Shown piece after piece: positions 34,636 through 44,500 of a stretch of 64,000 bases of DNA. The stretch lies in contig NZ_JACJQL010000004.1 in assembly GCF_014696625.1 (NCBI RefSeq), forward strand, positions 124,001 to 188,000, read 5' to 3'. A program made the translations under genes and the position numbers. Numbering within the stretch: position 1 is the stretch's first letter; each line of letters opens with the position of its first letter. The notes beneath the pieces are model-generated. The model had not been told where the DNA came from. It did not search any database and saw only the letters and a list, made by a program, of their open reading frames with translations. Source of the stretch: Nostoc parmelioides FACHB-3921. GTDB lineage: Bacteria > Cyanobacteriota > Cyanobacteriia > Cyanobacteriales > Nostocaceae.

Positions 34636-35076
34636 TTAGGTATACTGAATTTGGTTAGTCTGGACATCGTACTTAGCCGTCAAAATTAACTTTTTATCAG
34701 GCCCATACACGAGAACAGTTAAATCTTGATTGGGGAAGTTTTTGCGGAAACCTTGGGCTAAAGATTTTACTAGAGGTCGCACTTCGTTAGGACGTACTTG
34801 ACGCGAAATTACAACTCCTAACTTGTTGTTATCGCGGACGTAAGCATCTTGGATTAATCCTTGAGAAGTCTGTACAACCCAGTTACCAAAAGTTTGTCCA
34901 GATGGCGAGTTTCCCCTCTCTAATTGGGAATAAGCTGTACCACTACCAATTGCTGATGGGGTGCTTGTCCGGTCAAGTTGAGCTACATTCCCACCACCAC
35001 AAGCAGTTGTGAGCATCAACATGAAAACTAAAACAACAGTAGTCAAGATTTTTCTGCTCTGCTGAACCCAACTCAT
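34636..35076 (-). CDS. Putative lipoprotein, unknown function
   Basis: This 146-residue protein has a lipoprotein signal with lipobox LTTAC followed by GGG (Cys at about 26). The mature part (SQLERGNSPSGQTFGNWVVQ, then GVVISRQVRPNEVRPLVKSL) looks like a small compact domain with a C-terminal strand pair (DLTVLVYGPDKKLILTAKYD). GGGAGG lies before the ATG. It belongs to the same strand cluster as the CsbD-like gene, with gaps of about 35-260 bases. Confidence 0.65.
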   Translation of the reverse strand: MSWVQQSRKILTTVVLVFMLMLTTACGGGNVAQLDRTSTPSAIGSGTAYSQLERGNSPSGQTFGNWVVQTSQGLIQDAYVRDNNKLGVVISRQVRPNEVRPLVKSLAQGFRKNFPNQDLTVLVYGPDKKLILTAKYDVQTNQIQYT

Positions 35077-35333
35077 TGTTTATCCCTCCCATTTACATGA
35101 AATTTATAACAACTTATTTCTTTAAAAACCTATTTATTAAGGTTATTCATGTGATATTTTTCAAATAATTAGCTTAGAAAAACCTTTTGAATAAATGTAG
35201 AGATATGATGAATCACATCTCTACAACCGCCTTATGAATTAGCCTCCATCTCCCAAACTAAACTTTTTACCAGTAGGTAATAAAAAGACTATTGTCTTTT
35301 GTCAAATCACCAGAGAATCTAACCTAAATAGTT

Positions 35334-35516
35334 TTAGTCAATTTTTTTCTTTACGTTGTCCTTAACATCTTCAACAGCGTGACGGACTTCGCTCTCGGCT
35401 TGTTTAGCTTTGCCTTCAGCTTTATCTTCCGGGTCACCTGTTACATTACCTAAAGCTTCTTGAGCTTTACCTTCAATATTTTTACCAGTGGCTTTTGCTC
35501 TATCTTCTAAGCTCAT
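35334..35516 (-). CDS. CsbD-like stress protein
   Basis: This 60-residue protein begins MSLEDRAKATGKNIEGKAQE and continues with LGNVTGDPEDKAEGKAKQAE. This matches the CsbD family of small hydrophilic stress proteins, repeated in Gly-Lys-Ala and Asp-Lys-Ala units. I chose the ATG at 35516 because GGAGAG lies 8 bases upstream; a longer frame would add 38 residues not seen in the family. The role is unknown beyond association with general stress. Confidence 0.85.
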   Translation of the reverse strand: MSLEDRAKATGKNIEGKAQEALGNVTGDPEDKAEGKAKQAESEVRHAVEDVKDNVKKKID

Positions 35517-35683
35517 TTCTCTCTCCTGAATTTTATAGATTTTCGTTTCAAAGTTATTAGTAAACTTTGAACTGTTTGTTATTACATTTACAAAGTAGCT
35601 TAAAATTTTTGCCATAGCCTTCTGCCACAAGATACATTGATCTACTATGCAAAAAGAGTGAAAAAATGAAAGCTAAACACAAA

Positions 35684-35713
35684 ATCCCCGGCTTTTTATA
35701 AAAAGTCGGGGAT
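35684..35713. terminator. Hairpin 1 in the CsbD upstream spacer
   Basis: ATCCCCGGCTTTTT pairs with AAAAAGTCGGGGAT (one G-T pair). It could end the transcript of the minus-strand gene that ends at 35790. Confidence 0.55.
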
Positions 35714-35726
35714 CTGATTTATCAAA

Positions 35727-35753
35727 AACCCAGTTACTTCGTGTAACTGGGTT
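35727..35753. terminator. Hairpin 2, perfect 11-bp stem
   Basis: AACCCAGTTAC pairs with GTAACTGGGTT around TTCGT. It lies 36 bases after the stop of the minus-strand repeat protein gene and is the closer of the two hairpins. Confidence 0.6.
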
Positions 35754-35789
35754 AGCAAGTTATATAAATTAATGGAATTATTTTCTGGA

Positions 35790-36272
35790 CTAATCTATAA
35801 AACCCATCAGACTATCAGAATCATCAATAGTATTTGATGCAACCGGACGATCGCCCATCGACGAGTAGGTGCTAGACAAAACCAAGGAACTGGAAGCAAT
35901 TGGACGAATTCCAGAAAGGTTAATACTGTCTACGATATTGAATGTATGGGCTGTAATCGGACGAAGTCCCATTATATCAATTGTTTCAACTACTTCCAAA
36001 GTACTAGTACTAATTGGACGTAATCCAGCAACGGAAATTGTTTCAGCTACCTGCAAGTCACTACCGGCAATGGGGCGTATTCCTGAAACAGCGAGTGTTC
36101 CAAGAACTTCTTTTTTATCGGACTTCTCTACTGATAGTTCAGTGCTTGGCTCGACTTGCTCTTTATTCAAGCTCTGACCCTGATTATTTTCTACTTCCAC
36201 TGTTGTTTCTCCTTTGAGCTTGGCGCGTTTTTGCCGAGGACTGACCGTTTTGCCGGTACTGCTAATGGTCAT
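35790..36272 (-). CDS. Protein with five tandem 19-residue GxRPI repeats
   Basis: This 160-residue protein has a basic and polar first 60 residues and then repeats with the pattern V-x-G-[IL]-R-P-[IV]-x-x-S-x-L-x-V-x-x-[TS]-I. Examples are VSGIRPIAGSDLQVAETIS, VAGLRPISTSTLEVVETID, IMGLRPITAHTFNIVDSIN and LSGIRPIASSSLVLSSTYS, followed by a degenerate fifth unit with GDRPV. There is no signal peptide and no Cys. Regular 19-residue units often make a beta-solenoid, but the fold and function are unknown. An AGAGGTG ribosome site precedes the ATG. Confidence 0.75.
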   Translation of the reverse strand: MTISSTGKTVSPRQKRAKLKGETTVEVENNQGQSLNKEQVEPSTELSVEKSDKKEVLGTLAVSGIRPIAGSDLQVAETISVAGLRPISTSTLEVVETIDIMGLRPITAHTFNIVDSINLSGIRPIASSSLVLSSTYSSMGDRPVASNTIDDSDSLMGFID

Positions 36273-36581
36273 AATTAAACACCTCTGGGTTATTAACTTA
36301 ACTTTACAATACTTAAGGAAAAATCAAATTATTTCCTATATAAGTGAGTTTACCCTTAAAGAACCTTGCATATATATAAGTATCTTCAAAAGTGACATAT
36401 AAGTAAACTTAAATTCTGAAAATTTGTAAAAGAAAATTGCTAATTGAAAAGGTAGGGGAGCAGAGGGAAGAACAATTACTATGGGCTGTTGACTGTTAGC
36501 TGTCGAGTAGGAACTCAGTACTTAGCACTAGCCTAATTAATTTGTCGCTAACATGAGATAGGGTATCTTTAGTACAGATGT
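36273..36581. other. Spacer before uvrB
   Basis: Divergent promoter spacer. A simple TGGGCTGTTGACTGTTAGCTG repeat-like stretch (about 36483-36503) is the only structure I see. Confidence 0.4.
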
Positions 36582-38579
36582 ATGACAGAATTTGCTCTGC
36601 AAGCTCCCTTTAGTCCGACAGGCGATCAACCAAGCGCGATCGCCCAGTTAGTTGCTAGCATCGAAGGTGGCAACCGTTACCAAACCTTATTAGGTGCTAC
36701 GGGAACAGGTAAAACATTTTCCATCGCCGCAGTGATTGAGAAAATTGGGAGACCAACGCTAGTTCTGGCGCATAATAAAACCTTGGCGGCGCAACTATGT
36801 AATGAATTGCGCGAGTTCTTTCCCAATAACGCCGTTGAATATTTCGTCAGTTATTACGACTACTATCAACCAGAAGCCTATATTCCCGTTACCGATACCT
36901 ATATTGAAAAAACGGCTTCGATTAATGATGAGATTGATATGTTACGACATTCAGCTACGCGATCGCTATTCGAGCGTCGTGATGTGATTGTTGTCGCTTC
37001 TATTAGCTGTATTTACGGTTTGGGTATCCCCGCCGAATATCTCAAAGCTGCTATTCCTCTGCAAATTGGCATGGAAGTAAATCAGCGTGAGATTTTGCGG
37101 GATTTAGCATCTGTACAATACAGCCGTAACGATGTGGAAATGGGAAGGGGACGTTTCCGTGTCCGGGGTGATGTCTTAGAAATCGGCCCTGCTTACGAAG
37201 ACAGGATTATTCGGGTAGAATTTTTCGGCGATGAAATTGACGCAATTCGCTACATTGACCCCGTGACAGGGGAAATTATCAACAGTTTACAAGCAGTAAA
37301 TATCTATCCTGCACGTCACTTTGTTACACCAGAGGAACGTTTAGAGGTAGCTTGTGAAGATATCGCCTACGAATTAAAACAGCGCAAAGGAGAATTAGAA
37401 GAAGCTGGCAAATTGGTAGAAGCGCAACGCATCGACCAACGCACCCGCTACGATTTAGAAATGCTGCGGGAAGTAGGTTATTGCAACGGCGTAGAAAACT
37501 ATTCCCGCCATTTAGCAGGAAGACAAGCAGGGGAACCACCAGAAAGTTTAATTGATTATTTTCCTAAAGATTGGCTGTTAGTAATTGATGAATCTCACGT
37601 TACAGTCCCGCAAATTCGCGGAATGTATAACGGCGACCAAGCCAGGAAGAAAGTATTAATTGAACATGGCTTTAGGCTTCCTAGTGCTGCTGATAATCGT
37701 CCTTTAAAAGCAGAGGAATTTTGGCAAAAAGTTAACCAATGTATTTTTGTTTCTGCTACCCCAGGAAATTGGGAATTAGAGATTTCTGAAAATCGCATAG
37801 TTGAGCAAGTAATCCGTCCAACTGGGGTAATTGATCCAGAAATTTCCGTGCGTCCCACAGAAGGACAAATTGATGATTTGTTAGGAGAAATAAAAGATAG
37901 AATCGACCTTCATGAAAGGGTATTGATTACCACTTTAACTAAGCGCATGGCGGAAGATTTAACAGAATATCTGCAAGAACACGGCGTAAAAGTGCGGTAT
38001 TTACATTCAGAAATTAATTCTATTCAGCGTATTGAAATCTTGCAGGATTTACGCCAAGGTAGCTTTGATGTGTTGGTGGGTGTGAACCTACTACGGGAAG
38101 GTTTAGATTTACCAGAAGTTTCCCTAGTAGCGATTATGGATGCTGATAAAGAAGGTTTCTTACGCGCGGAACGTTCTTTAATTCAAACCATTGGCAGAGC
38201 AGCAAGACACATCAGAGGACAAGCTATTTTATATGCTGATAATTTAACCGACAGCATGATTAAAGCTATTGAAGAAACAGACAGACGGCGCGGGATTCAA
38301 ATGGCATATAATAAGCTGCATGGAATTACACCACAACCGATTGTCAAAAAATCGAGTAATGCAATTTTGTCTTTCTTGGAAGTGTCTCGACGGTTAAATG
38401 CAACAGACTTAAAAGTTGTCGAAGAACATATCGATGAATTGCCGTTAGAAGAGATTCCCAATTTAATTGACAAGTTAGAAGCACAGATGAAAGAAGCATC
38501 AAAAAAACTGGAATTTGAAGAAGCGGCAAAATTGCGCGATCGCATCAAGCAATTGCGAGATAAATTAGTAGGCAGATAA
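36582..38579 (+). CDS. uvrB: Excinuclease ABC subunit B
   Basis: This 665-residue helicase-like subunit loads at DNA damage with UvrA and recruits UvrC. Walker A GATGTGKT is at residues 38-45, the beta-hairpin region [20 protein letters not shown] near 90, the helicase motifs VIDESHVT and [15 protein letters not shown] follow, then QTIGRAARH and the C-terminal UVR domain ([20 protein letters not shown]). The length is normal. It seems to have its own promoter. Confidence 0.97.
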   Translation: MTEFALQAPFSPTGDQPSAIAQLVASIEGGNRYQTLLGATGTGKTFSIAAVIEKIGRPTLVLAHNKTLAAQLCNELREFFPNNAVEYFVSYYDYYQPEAYIPVTDTYIEKTASINDEIDMLRHSATRSLFERRDVIVVASISCIYGLGIPAEYLKAAIPLQIGMEVNQREILRDLASVQYSRNDVEMGRGRFRVRGDVLEIGPAYEDRIIRVEFFGDEIDAIRYIDPVTGEIINSLQAVNIYPARHFVTPEERLEVACEDIAYELKQRKGELEEAGKLVEAQRIDQRTRYDLEMLREVGYCNGVENYSRHLAGRQAGEPPESLIDYFPKDWLLVIDESHVTVPQIRGMYNGDQARKKVLIEHGFRLPSAADNRPLKAEEFWQKVNQCIFVSATPGNWELEISENRIVEQVIRPTGVIDPEISVRPTEGQIDDLLGEIKDRIDLHERVLITTLTKRMAEDLTEYLQEHGVKVRYLHSEINSIQRIEILQDLRQGSFDVLVGVNLLREGLDLPEVSLVAIMDADKEGFLRAERSLIQTIGRAARHIRGQAILYADNLTDSMIKAIEETDRRRGIQMAYNKLHGITPQPIVKKSSNAILSFLEVSRRLNATDLKVVEEHIDELPLEEIPNLIDKLEAQMKEASKKLEFEEAAKLRDRIKQLRDKLVGR

Positions 38580-39186
38580 TTTGTAATTCAAGAATGGTTG
38601 GGTTGTGCTGCTCTTAACCCAACCTGCTTTGATGGCTATGAAGCTTATACAGCAATCACTTTAGCTCATTTGTCGCCCCTTGAAGTCTGTACTTATCGTA
38701 CAGACTGTCCTGTAACTGAAAATAGGGTATCAGAGTAGTCAAAAATATCAGGATTCACTTGTAATACCGTTTCTTCTCTTCATGTAGCTTGCCTGGCGTA
38801 GCCATAGATGTGTTTTATTTTGGACTGTAGAGACGTTGTATGCAACGTCTCTACATCATTTATTTGGTGCAACTTCATAGAGAATTGGTATAAGGTCGAT
38901 AGGTAATATGAGACTATACCCAGCATTATGAGTAATGCGATTAAATTTTATACAAGCAATGGTGTCAAGGAACTTTGACAATTGTATTGTTATCTGATTC
39001 TTAACTGGGAAACCGAAACACAATCATCAAATTGATGAGGTTTAAACAGTAGCTTATCCTATGCTGAACAACACCCCATAACCAGACTCAATTAAATAAA
39101 TTACTATTCTGTTTTTCGTCTCAATAAGTTTGGCTTAGTTTGAGGCTACTATTACAATGGAGACTATTGATCAATGAGGGAAACCC
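38580..39186. other. Non-coding spacer with repeats
   Basis: No gene is present between uvrB and rpsU. Two clear repeats occur: a GGTTGGGTT / AACCCAACC hairpin at 38596-38624 and the perfect 12-bp palindrome at 38827-38854. The last 100 bases should contain the rpsU promoter. Confidence 0.5.
38827..38854. repeat. Perfect palindromic repeat
   Basis: GTAGAGACGTTG pairs perfectly with CAACGTCTCTAC around TATG. The ends GTAGAGAC match the start of the 1088-1116 family, so it is probably a related element. Confidence 0.7.
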
Positions 39187-39363
39187 ATGACCCAAGTGGT
39201 TTTAGGAGAAAACGAAGGTATAGATTCAGCGCTACGTCGGTTCAAACGTCAAGTTTCTAAGGCTGGTATATTAGCTGATGTTAAGTATCATCGGCATTTT
39301 GAAACACCGTTAGAAAGACGCAAACGCAAAGCAGTGGCAGCAAGACGCAAGCGCCGTTTTTAA
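39187..39363 (+). CDS. rpsU: 30S ribosomal protein S21
   Basis: This 58-residue protein begins [20 protein letters not shown] and ends AARRKRRF. The motif [20 protein letters not shown] is typical of S21, a small basic protein near the 3' end of 16S rRNA. Start and length are as in the family. GGGAAACCC precedes the ATG. It appears to be monocistronic. Confidence 0.95.
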   Translation: MTQVVLGENEGIDSALRRFKRQVSKAGILADVKYHRHFETPLERRKRKAVAARRKRRF

Positions 39364-39369
39364 ATAAAC

Positions 39370-39573
39370 CTATTTTTTGGTTTGGATAGGCGGTGTTGCT
39401 TGAAGAAATGGACTAAGAACTAATAACAGTAAGTTGCCACTATTGTGACAATCATAAAGTAAGATGTGCCGAACCCCAGCGCGGGGTATGAGTAGCTCAT
39501 CTGACTGATAAATAAGTCTTATATAAGGTGTGACTTTGGTTGGATTGGACAAGCCATCGTCGTTAACCACCAA
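39370..39573 (-). CDS. Doubtful small ORF downstream of pth
   Basis: The frame is open from just after the pth stop codon and lies in the same frame as pth, so read-through would extend Pth by about 78 residues. The only candidate start is a TTG. The sequence (VNDDGLSNPTKVTPYIRLIY, then LIPRAGVRHILLYDCHNSGN) looks protein-like, but no ribosome site is seen. It may be a remnant, a read-through extension or chance. Confidence 0.25.
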   Translation of the reverse strand: MVVNDDGLSNPTKVTPYIRLIYQSDELLIPRAGVRHILLYDCHNSGNLLLLVLSPFLQATPPIQTKK

Positions 39574-39606
39574 CCAATGTTCAACACCTAAAAACTGGCG
39601 ATCGCT

Positions 39607-40248
39607 TTAAGATTTAGGAGCCTCGACAGTATAACTATTGCAGCGATTCATCGCCTTTTCTACGCCTTGTTTGAGACTCGATTCTACACATTCAACTACG
39701 AACTGCAAGACAAAGGACATAAGTTGAGTTTCGGTGGCGGAAAATTTTCCTAACACATGAGAAACTGTTTCTGAGTTATCGCCATTCACGGCATTTTTCG
39801 GTTTACCTATACCAATGCGTAAACGGGGAAAATTTTGCGTGCTAAGATGAGCGATCGCACTCTTCATGCCATTATGCCCCCCAGCCGACCCAGACAAGCG
39901 CAGGCGAGTCTTGCCCAAGGGCAAGTCTAGATCATCATAAATCACTAACACAGATTCACCTGACAATTTATACCAGCTTGTTACCGCTTGTATCGCCTGT
40001 CCTGAGCGATTCATATATGTTAGTGGCTTCAATAGGCGAATTTTTATACCTCCAGGGGCAGTACCTTCACCGTATTGACCCTGGAATTTGCGATTTTCAG
40101 CCAAGGAAATATTCCAAGCACGAGCAAGAGCATCCACAGCCGCAAAGCCAATATTGTGGCGAGTTTGGTCATATTTAGGCTCTGGGTTCCCCAAGCCAAC
40201 AATGAGATGGGGAATCACCAAAGCGGTTTGCGTTACAGGTTCTGTCAT
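39607..40248 (-). CDS. pth: Peptidyl-tRNA hydrolase
   Basis: This 213-residue enzyme frees tRNA from peptides released early by the ribosome. Catalytic His31 is in GLGNPEPKYDQTRHNIGFAA; Asn in TYMNRSGQAI and Asp in VIYDDLDLPLG complete the family active site; the SGSAGGHNGMKS loop follows. The length is normal with a small N-terminal extension. It follows tatA by 36 bases on the same strand, so both may share a transcript. Confidence 0.96.
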   Translation of the reverse strand: MTEPVTQTALVIPHLIVGLGNPEPKYDQTRHNIGFAAVDALARAWNISLAENRKFQGQYGEGTAPGGIKIRLLKPLTYMNRSGQAIQAVTSWYKLSGESVLVIYDDLDLPLGKTRLRLSGSAGGHNGMKSAIAHLSTQNFPRLRIGIGKPKNAVNGDNSETVSHVLGKFSATETQLMSFVLQFVVECVESSLKQGVEKAMNRCNSYTVEAPKS

Positions 40249-40284
40249 CTATCTTGTTTACAATCAACCGCTTGCTGCACTTCC

Positions 40285-40557
40285 TTAGGTAACAGGGGAA
40301 GAACCAGCACTATCCTGCTCAGATTTCACCGATTCGATTTGCTTGGGTTCAAGTTCAGCAGTCGTCTTTACAGCCTGTTCCAATTGTTCAGCTTCGCGCT
40401 TGAACTCGCTCTGAAACTCATTAGAGGCCTCTTGAAAACCGCGAATTGCTTTTCCCAAACTCCGACCAATTTCTGGCAATTTTTTTGGGCCAAAGATGAG
40501 TAGCGCTACTACCATAATTAGACCCATTTCCGGTAAACCAATACCAAATATATTCAC
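40285..40557 (-). CDS. tatA: Sec-independent translocase TatA/Hcf106-like
   Basis: This 90-residue protein has the TatA plan: a short N-terminal membrane helix (GLPEMGLIMVVALLIFGPKK), the hinge Phe-Gly-Pro, an amphipathic helix (LPEIGRSLGKAIRGFQEASN) and a charged tail. It forms the pore-like part of the twin-arginine export path in plasma or thylakoid membrane. It could be TatA or TatB by function; cyanobacteria often have one multipurpose protein. Confidence 0.9.
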   Translation of the reverse strand: MNIFGIGLPEMGLIMVVALLIFGPKKLPEIGRSLGKAIRGFQEASNEFQSEFKREAEQLEQAVKTTAELEPKQIESVKSEQDSAGSSPVT

Positions 40558-40729
40558 GCGGGTTCTCCTGTTAAGTGTTTGGGCTTGGGGACTGGTGATT
40601 GGGTACTGGGAACTAGGTAGAATTTCTCAGCCTACTCCTGACCACCCTTTTTTATAGACTAGGACTGACGCAACTAAGTTGTCTGTTGAGACTGGGTGTA
40701 AGGGTGTAGGGGTATAGGGGTTTTAAACA

Positions 40730-40782
40730 TTTATACCCTTATACCTTTGTCCAAACCCTCGATTTTTCGTTTTCATGCGTAA
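40730..40782. repeat. Interspersed repeat family A, copy 2
   Basis: TTTATACCCTTATACC and TTTCGTTTTCATGCGTAA flank a middle that differs from the 31242-31305 copy by a deletion. Just upstream, GGGTGTAGGGGTATAGGGG is nearly the reverse complement of the missing CCCCTATACCC part. Confidence 0.7.
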
Positions 40783-40867
40783 GTCATAGAGACTATATTC
40801 AAAAAGTTATCATTATTCTTATTCAAGAGTAACGTTTTCCGTATACCAACTACAAATAGAACTCAAA

Positions 40868-40922
40868 AATTCAAAATACCCTACGGGAAGCTAAAGCTAC
40901 AAAATTCAAAATTCAAAATCAA
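40868..40922. repeat. Heptad repeat interrupted by another repeat
   Basis: (AATTCAA)n units on both sides are split by CCCTACGGGAAGCTAAAGCT, which is itself a common short element of this genome type. It looks like one repeat inserted in another. Confidence 0.55.
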
Positions 40923-40961
40923 TTTTTTACACCCCTAAACCCCTAAACCCCTAAACCCACA

Positions 40962-40984
40962 AAAAAACCCGGAAAGGCCGGGTG
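40962..40984 (-). terminator. psbH terminator
   Basis: On the minus strand ACCCGG pairs with CCGGGT around a short loop, followed by a run of T. It lies about 44 bases after the psbH stop. Confidence 0.65.
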
Positions 40985-41026
40985 TGGGCTAACTAATTAG
41001 TTAGCTTGATTATTGTGTGTTGATAG

Positions 41027-41215
41027 CTACCAGCCAACTCTGACATCTTGAATCAAGATTGATTTGTTGTAGAGTTGCAGAATAATTAGCAGAAACACAA
41101 GAAACAGGGCCATAAAAACACCCATTACAGGGGTAGTTCCCCAGCCTGGAGCCACTTTACCATACTCAGAATTTAAAGGTCGCAGGATATCTCCCAACCT
41201 AGTGCGTTGTGCCAT
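41027..41215 (-). CDS. psbH: Photosystem II protein PsbH
   Basis: This 62-residue protein begins [20 protein letters not shown] and has a single membrane helix ([20 protein letters not shown]) ending QDVRVGW. It is a small core subunit of photosystem II needed for stable assembly and the QA-QB step. It is divergent from psbN, as in most cyanobacteria. Neither psbB nor psbT is seen here. Confidence 0.97.
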
Positions 41216-41300
41216 AGTTCACCTAAGATTAGTTGCCAAAGCTTTTTTTAATCTTCTGTAATATTCTATAAGAATAACATTCATCATCTATAACTCACTT

Positions 41301-41432
41301 ATGGAACCCGCAATAGTTCTTATCATTTCTGTTGGCGCTGCTCTCGTCGCTGTGACTGGGTATGGGATTTATACCGCTTTTGGCCCTCCTAGCAGAGAAT
41401 TGTCAGATCCTTTTGAAGATCATGAAGACTAG
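41301..41432 (+). CDS. psbN: PsbN, photosystem II assembly protein
   Basis: This 43-residue protein begins MEPAIVLIISVGAALVAVTG, has one membrane helix and ends SDPFEDHED. Despite its name it is an assembly factor rather than a stable subunit. Its position, divergent from psbH with an 85-base gap, is the conserved cyanobacterial and plastid arrangement. Confidence 0.96.
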   Translation: MEPAIVLIISVGAALVAVTGYGIYTAFGPPSRELSDPFEDHED

Positions 41433-41519
41433 ACAGGGGGTGGGAAATTGGGAGTGAAGAATGAGGGAATCCTTATGCTCCCTCCTCAAATCTCTCGTTT
41501 CCTTCCTCGTACCCAAGTT

Positions 41520-44500
41520 CTAGCCTTTGACTTCTAAAATTTTAAAAGTGCCAATTTTCCAAGGTTCAATTGTGGAGATTTGTTGCCCAGATGAGAATTG
41601 GCTAGTGGGGCGTTCCAGTAAATCTACTGGAGTACCCAAGGTTAAGTTTAAATCGCTCTGCAAATATAACTCTGTAGTCACACCATGAGATTCATAAAAG
41701 CGCAGAATTAATTGTTGCTGGTCGTCTTCCGATGGTTTTATAGCCATTAAGACTAGATTTTCTGCTGTTAAGTTTACAAAACTTACTCTGTCTCTCATGT
41801 TGGGTGGGTAGTGGGAAGTTAAGGGTTGGGAGTTGGGAACTGGGTTGAATATTACTTGCAGGGGGATGTTTAATTCATATCCCTTTTGTACTGTGTGGGC
41901 TGATTCCCAGCTATCAGCGTGAGGATACACAGTATAAGTAAATTCGTGTATGCCTGTGTCGGCTTCTGGGTCAGGCCAAGTAGGGCTACGAAGTAAGGTT
42001 AGCCTTAATAGCTGGGGTTGACTATCGTAACCATATTTACAATCATTCAGTAAACTCACACCGTAAATACCCTCATCTGTGTCTGCCGTTAAATCAGCCC
42101 AACGTAAAGCTGGGACTTCCCATTTTGCTTTATCCTGTGGGTTTTGGGGTTGAGTTGGGCGACGAATTGCACCGCAGGGAATTTCGTAAGTGGCAAAGTC
42201 GGCTGTAAGGTTGAGAGGAAAAGCGGCTTTTACTAAAACGTGCTTTTCTTGCCAATTGACTCTGGAAGCGATTTTTAATTGGGGTGAACCGACTTGCAAG
42301 ATATAGTCTTGACAAAATTCCGACTCACCTAATTGACGCACTACGCGGAGGCGATTCTGTACAGCGCCTTGTTCTAGCCACTGGATAGATTTGAGGTTGG
42401 TTGCTGGTAGGGGATGCTGACTATAATTGGGGTCGATGTTCCAAGCATCCCAATATTGACCACTGTCTTTAAAAGCCTGTAGTTGATTACCTGCACCAGA
42501 CAATATTTCTCGTTGATGAGTTTTGTCATAGATGCTTGATAAATCTCCAGTATCAGGATCTACGATAACGCGCAGGTGTTCATTTTCGAGAACATAGTCT
42601 AGGGATGTGGGTGATGTGGGTGATGTGGGTGATGTAGGGGAAAGCCAAAAGAGGCGATAGCCTACAGAGGGAATATCCTTGGCGTGGAATAGTATGGTTG
42701 ATGGTTCAATTAACTGGGAAATTATTTGTTCGCCAGTAGTATCGTAGACTTGCCATTGTTGGTTAGGTGGTGGTGGGGGTAGGGTGACTGATACTACCTC
42801 AGAGCGCTGCCAGTTGAGAGAATTGAAAACGAAAATGGGTAAACTATCGGCTTTTGGTGGCTCTGTTGGGGTAAAGTGAGATGCGATCGCCTGTAATGAT
42901 TCCTCTAATATTTTGCTTCCTGTTTGTTCGACTTGCTGCCATTCGGGCAAGGCATCTATATATACTTGGGTAATGGAAGAACCAGGTAAAATATCGTGGA
43001 ATTGGTTAAATAATACTTGCTTCCAAGCTGTTTCGATTTCGTCCTTGGGGTATGTCACACCACAGATAAAAGTTGCCAAGGTAGCAAATAGTTCTGCTTG
43101 GTATAGTAAATTTTCTGAATGCCGATTCCAGCGTTTTTGGTCTGCGTGGGTAGTGTAGCAGCCACGATGGAATTCTAAGTATAGTTCGTCGTTCCAGGTG
43201 GGGACTGTTGGCTGTTTAGTGTTGGCTGTTGACTGAATTTGCTGGAGATACTTTTCGGCGGTGATAAATTCTAAGTCTGGGAAAAAAGGTGAGGTTTGCC
43301 AGCGTTGGGCGGTTTCTAACATATCACGGGTGGGGCCGCCGCCGTGGTCGCCGACACCAGGAAGCCATAAAGATTGAGTTAAACTAGTTTGGGTTTGCCA
43401 CTCTAGAGAATAGGCTGCCATTTTGATGGGGTCAATGCCTTCGCCTATGGGTGCAGACATGACACTTAATACTTGACTACCGTCAGGCGATCGCCACCAA
43501 AAAGCGCCATAATCAAATTTAGTAGTGTCGTTCCATCGTAGTTTTTGGGTGACGAAATACTCAATACCCCCATTCGCCAAAAATTGCGGTAGGGTTGCAC
43601 AAAAACCAAAGGTGTCGGGAACCCAAACTACGGTCGTGAGTTTGCCGAATTTTTCTTGGAAATAGCGTTGACCGTATAGTAACTGACGGACTATAGATTC
43701 CCCAGCGATTAAATTGAGGTCAGGTTCTACCCAAAAACCGCCGATAACTTCCCATTTTTTGGCAGCTACAGCTTGTTGAATTGCTGTAAATAAATCTGGG
43801 CGATGTTCTTCAATCCAAGCATACAGGGCTGGGGTGGAATGACAAAAGATTAACTCTGGAAAATCTTGTTGTAGTTTGAGGACTGATGCAAAAGTGTTTT
43901 GGGCTGCATTCCAAGTTTCACTAACTGGCCATAGCCATGCTAAATCTAAGTGGGCGTGACCTAATAAATAGATTTGAAATTTTGGGTCGCTGATAGAAAG
44001 ATGATTTATCAGGTTTTGGCGGAGGGTAATTAGAGATTCTGGGTTGGAGGGATTAATTTCTGGGATTGCTGCTGTGAGGATATTTAACTTTTCTGGGGCG
44101 AACTTTTCTAAATAAAGTTGTAATATTGCTAACTCATCGGCAATAAAACCTGGGTCAGGATGATTATAATCTGTAGACTCGTAGACAAGGAGCGATCGCA
44201 CTAAAGCACCATCACAATGACCAGGACTCGCTAGCCGCAAAGCCACTACAAATTCTTGTCCTGGTGATACTTCCCGACTAAGTAAAACTCTAGGGGAACA
44301 ATCAAATAAATCTCCCTCCAGTACTAATTCCCCGTTCACGTATATTTTGGCAGAGTCCGCCCACCAAAGTAGGGACAGCCGCAAAGACAACCCCGCTAAA
44401 GGATAATCATGTAAACTCTGGGGAACTACGAATTTCTGTTCTAGCCACAGTACTTGCTGTCCACCACTCCAAGCAATGTTACCCTTAGTGTCTAACTCTA

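Larger units (their letters stand above)
40558..41026. other. Repeat-rich spacer
   Basis: No gene is present. The spacer contains GGGGACTGGTGATTGGGTAC-like G-rich repeats (from about 40588), repeat family A copy 2 (40730-40782), a nested heptad repeat (40868-40922), CCCCTAAA tandem repeats (about 40932-40955) and the psbH terminator. Confidence 0.55.
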
